From an uncultured Neisseria sp. (lineage in GTDB: Bacteria; Pseudomonadota; Gammaproteobacteria; Burkholderiales; Neisseriaceae): DNA of 13,547 bases. Within the stretch, counting starts at the first letter, position 1. Each line of letters begins with the position of its first letter. Under the pieces are notes generated by a model. It saw nothing but the letters and a program-made list of their open reading frames with translations. It was not told the origin of the DNA and ran no database searches. The stretch lies in the NCBI GenBank assembly GCA_937919795.1, contig CALFOA010000345.1:1-13547 (forward strand). The letters are read 5' to 3'. Of the stretch, positions 11,895 through 13,547 are shown piece by piece. The position numbers and the translations under genes were made by a program.

Positions 11895-13547
11895 ATGCGC
11901 CCCACCGACATCGCCCGCCGCCATTCCCACTATCTCGACCGCCATCTCACCAACGGCAAGCTTGATCCGGCCACGCTCGAGCCGATGCTGGGCAAAGCGC
12001 TGGGCAGCGAAGATTTTCAGCAATTTGCCGATTGGCAGGCCTTTCAGACGGCCTTTGACGAAGCCGGGCTGGCGCGCCAATTGCGTGTGTTGCGCCGCTA
12101 TGTGATGGCGCAAATCATCAGTCGCGATGTGTGTCGCATCAGCGATTTGGCCGAAGTTACCCGCACCATCACCCTGTTTGCCGATTTTGCCGTCAATACC
12201 GCACTTGAATTTGCCCACGCCTATTATGAAGATCTTTACGGCACGCCCATCGGCCGCCACAGCGGCCTGCCGCAGCATTTGAGCGTGGTGGCAATGGGCA
12301 AGGCCGGCGGCTACGAGTTAAACGTATCCTCCGATATCGACCTGATTTTCATTTATCCCGAAAGCGGCGACACCAACGGCAAACGCGAGCGCAGCAATCA
12401 GGAATTTTTCACCAAAGTGGGGCAGAAGCTCATCAGCCTGCTCAACGACATCACCGACGAGGGGCAAGTGTTCCGCGTAGACATGCGCCTGCGCCCCGAC
12501 GGCGATGCCGGCGCCTTGGTGCTGAGCGAAACCGCGCTGGAGCAATACCTGATTCAGCAAGGGCGCGAATGGGAGCGCTATGCCTGGTGCAAAGGCCGCG
12601 TGATCACCCCTTATGCCAACGATATTGCCGCGCTGGTGCGCCCGTTTGTGTTCCGCAAATACCTCGATTTCAACGCCTATGAAGCCATGAGGGGGCTGCA
12701 CCGGCAAATCCGCCAAGAAGTGAGCCGCAAAGGCATGGCCGGCAATGTGAAGCTGGGCGCAGGCGGCATACGCGAAGTGGAATTTATCGCCCAGATTTTC
12801 CAAATGATACGCGGCGGCCAAATCCGCGCCCTACAATTGAAAGGCACGCAGGAAACCCTGCTCAAGCTTCAAGAGTTGGATATGTTGGACTCGGAAACCG
12901 CCGCCGCTCTGCTCAAAGCCTACCGCTTCCTGCGCGATGTGGAACACCGCCTGCAATATTGGGACGACCAACAAACGCAAACCCTGCCCGAAAACCCCGA
13001 ACAGCAGCAATTATTGGCCGAAAGCATGGGTTTTGCCGATTATGCCGCCTTTTCAGACGGCCTCAATGCCCACCGCAGGCAAGTAAACGCCATTTTCAAC
13101 GAAATTCTCACCGACCCTGATGGACAAAGCCACACGCTGGACAACTGCTGGCATTGCGTGTGGCAGGAAAACCCCGATGAAGAAAGCCGCTTCGACCAGC
13201 TCGCCGCCCACGGCTTTGAAGCCGGCGTGATTGCCAAACGGCTCGACCAAATCCGCAGCGGCCACAAATACCGCCAGCTCTCGCCGCGCGCGCAACCGCG
13301 TTTCGATGCCATCGTGCCGCTCTTGGTGCAGGCCGCCGCCAAGCAAAAACAACCGACAGCCACCTTGCTGCGCCTGCTCGATTTCCTCGAAAACATCAGC
13401 CGCCGCTCTTCTTACCTCGCGCTCCTGCACGAGCGCCCGCACGCCCTCGAACAACTTGCCGCGCTGATGAGCCAAAGCGCGTGGGTGGCCTCTTATCTGA
13501 TGCAGCACCCGATTCTGCTCGACGAATTATTGAGCGCACAACTGATG
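11895..13547 (+). CDS. glnE: Bifunctional glutamine synthetase adenylyltransferase/deadenylase (GlnE), 5' part
   Basis: The first 551 residues are present and the frame is open to the window end; the full protein is usually about 900 residues. GlnE adds and removes AMP on glutamine synthetase in response to PII and glutamine, setting nitrogen assimilation. The portion seen is the deadenylase half plus linker: MGKAGGYELNVSSDIDLIF (134-152) with the metal-binding Asp pair, RVDMRLRPDGDAG (194-206), and KLGAGGIREVEFIAQ (285-299). ISRRSSYLALL and the LMQHPILLDELL stretch near the edge lead toward the missing adenylyltransferase half. The ATG at 11895 follows GGAAA with 4 bases between. It is divergent from the heptosyltransferase and carries two exact AG-dialect DUS. 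Confidence 0.95.
   Translation, partial: MRPTDIARRHSHYLDRHLTNGKLDPATLEPMLGKALGSEDFQQFADWQAFQTAFDEAGLARQLRVLRRYVMAQIISRDVCRISDLAEVTRTITLFADFAVNTALEFAHAYYEDLYGTPIGRHSGLPQHLSVVAMGKAGGYELNVSSDIDLIFIYPESGDTNGKRERSNQEFFTKVGQKLISLLNDITDEGQVFRVDMRLRPDGDAGALVLSETALEQYLIQQGREWERYAWCKGRVITPYANDIAALVRPFVFRKYLDFNAYEAMRGLHRQIRQEVSRKGMAGNVKLGAGGIREVEFIAQIFQMIRGGQIRALQLKGTQETLLKLQELDMLDSETAAALLKAYRFLRDVEHRLQYWDDQQTQTLPENPEQQQLLAESMGFADYAAFSDGLNAHRRQVNAIFNEILTDPDGQSHTLDNCWHCVWQENPDEESRFDQLAAHGFEAGVIAKRLDQIRSGHKYRQLSPRAQPRFDAIVPLLVQAAAKQKQPTATLLRLLDFLENISRRSSYLALLHERPHALEQLAALMSQSAWVASYLMQHPILLDELLSAQLM
12043..12054 (-). repeat. DUS, AG dialect (exact), in glnE
   Basis: AGGCCGTCTGAA on the minus strand, encoding part of FQTAF near residues 50-54 of GlnE. 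Confidence 0.85.
13052..13063 (-). repeat. DUS, AG dialect (exact), in glnE
   Basis: AGGCCGTCTGAA on the minus strand, encoding FSDGL of GlnE. From memory, the meningococcal protein has the same residues here, so this position may be an old, conserved uptake site. Confidence 0.85.

Noticed and set aside
11862..12278. Minus-strand open frames (138 codons here, 167 codons at 12318-12821, 151 codons at 13053-13508) under glnE
   Set aside because: The plus-strand frame from 11895 translates without a stop into GlnE with all expected motifs; these are its antisense shadows.

Overview
This is a chromosomal window from a member of the Neisseriaceae, probably Neisseria or a close relative. The main evidence is the density of 12-base DNA uptake sequences (DUS) and the clearly neisserial proteins (ParE, MiaA, GlnE). 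No rRNA, tRNA, CRISPR array, prophage or toxin gene was seen.

Layout. Positions 1-857 hold a bidirectional terminator, a small Roadblock/LC7-like gene on the minus strand, and a 448-base AT-rich gap with three dyads and two candidate promoters. grxB (glutaredoxin 2, plus strand, 858-1505) converges on miaA. Between them lie a perfect palindrome made of two DUS and a 108-bp Correia-like (CREE) miniature element. From 1698 to 11727 every gene is on the minus strand. In transcription order these are a WaaQ-type heptosyltransferase, oppB, oppC, oppD, oppF, a nitrilase-family amidase, parE, rbsK and miaA. oppC to the amidase are tightly packed and probably one transcription unit, and parE-rbsK-miaA form a second. 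glnE (plus strand, cut by the window end) diverges from the heptosyltransferase, with a promoter for each in the shared 167-base gap.

How the genes work together. OppBCDF is a complete oligopeptide-importer core (two permeases, two ATPases), but no binding protein OppA is encoded here. The amidase follows oppF by 10 bases. The remaining genes are housekeeping: chromosome decatenation (ParE), ribose phosphorylation (RbsK), tRNA A37 prenylation (MiaA), thiol redox (GrxB), nitrogen control (GlnE) and LPS core assembly (the heptosyltransferase).

Most unusual point. The window uses two DUS dialects that do not mix. All five exact TGCCTGTCTGAA sites (the 'wad' dialect) lie before 5667. All nine exact AGGCCGTCTGAA sites (AG-DUS) lie after 8205. 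The switch falls in or next to the opp operon. It suggests a recombination junction between lineages with different uptake specificity, or an assembly chimera. The second notable point is the CREE-like element, a repeat family best known from N. meningitidis, N. gonorrhoeae and N. lactamica, here beside wad-dialect DUS.
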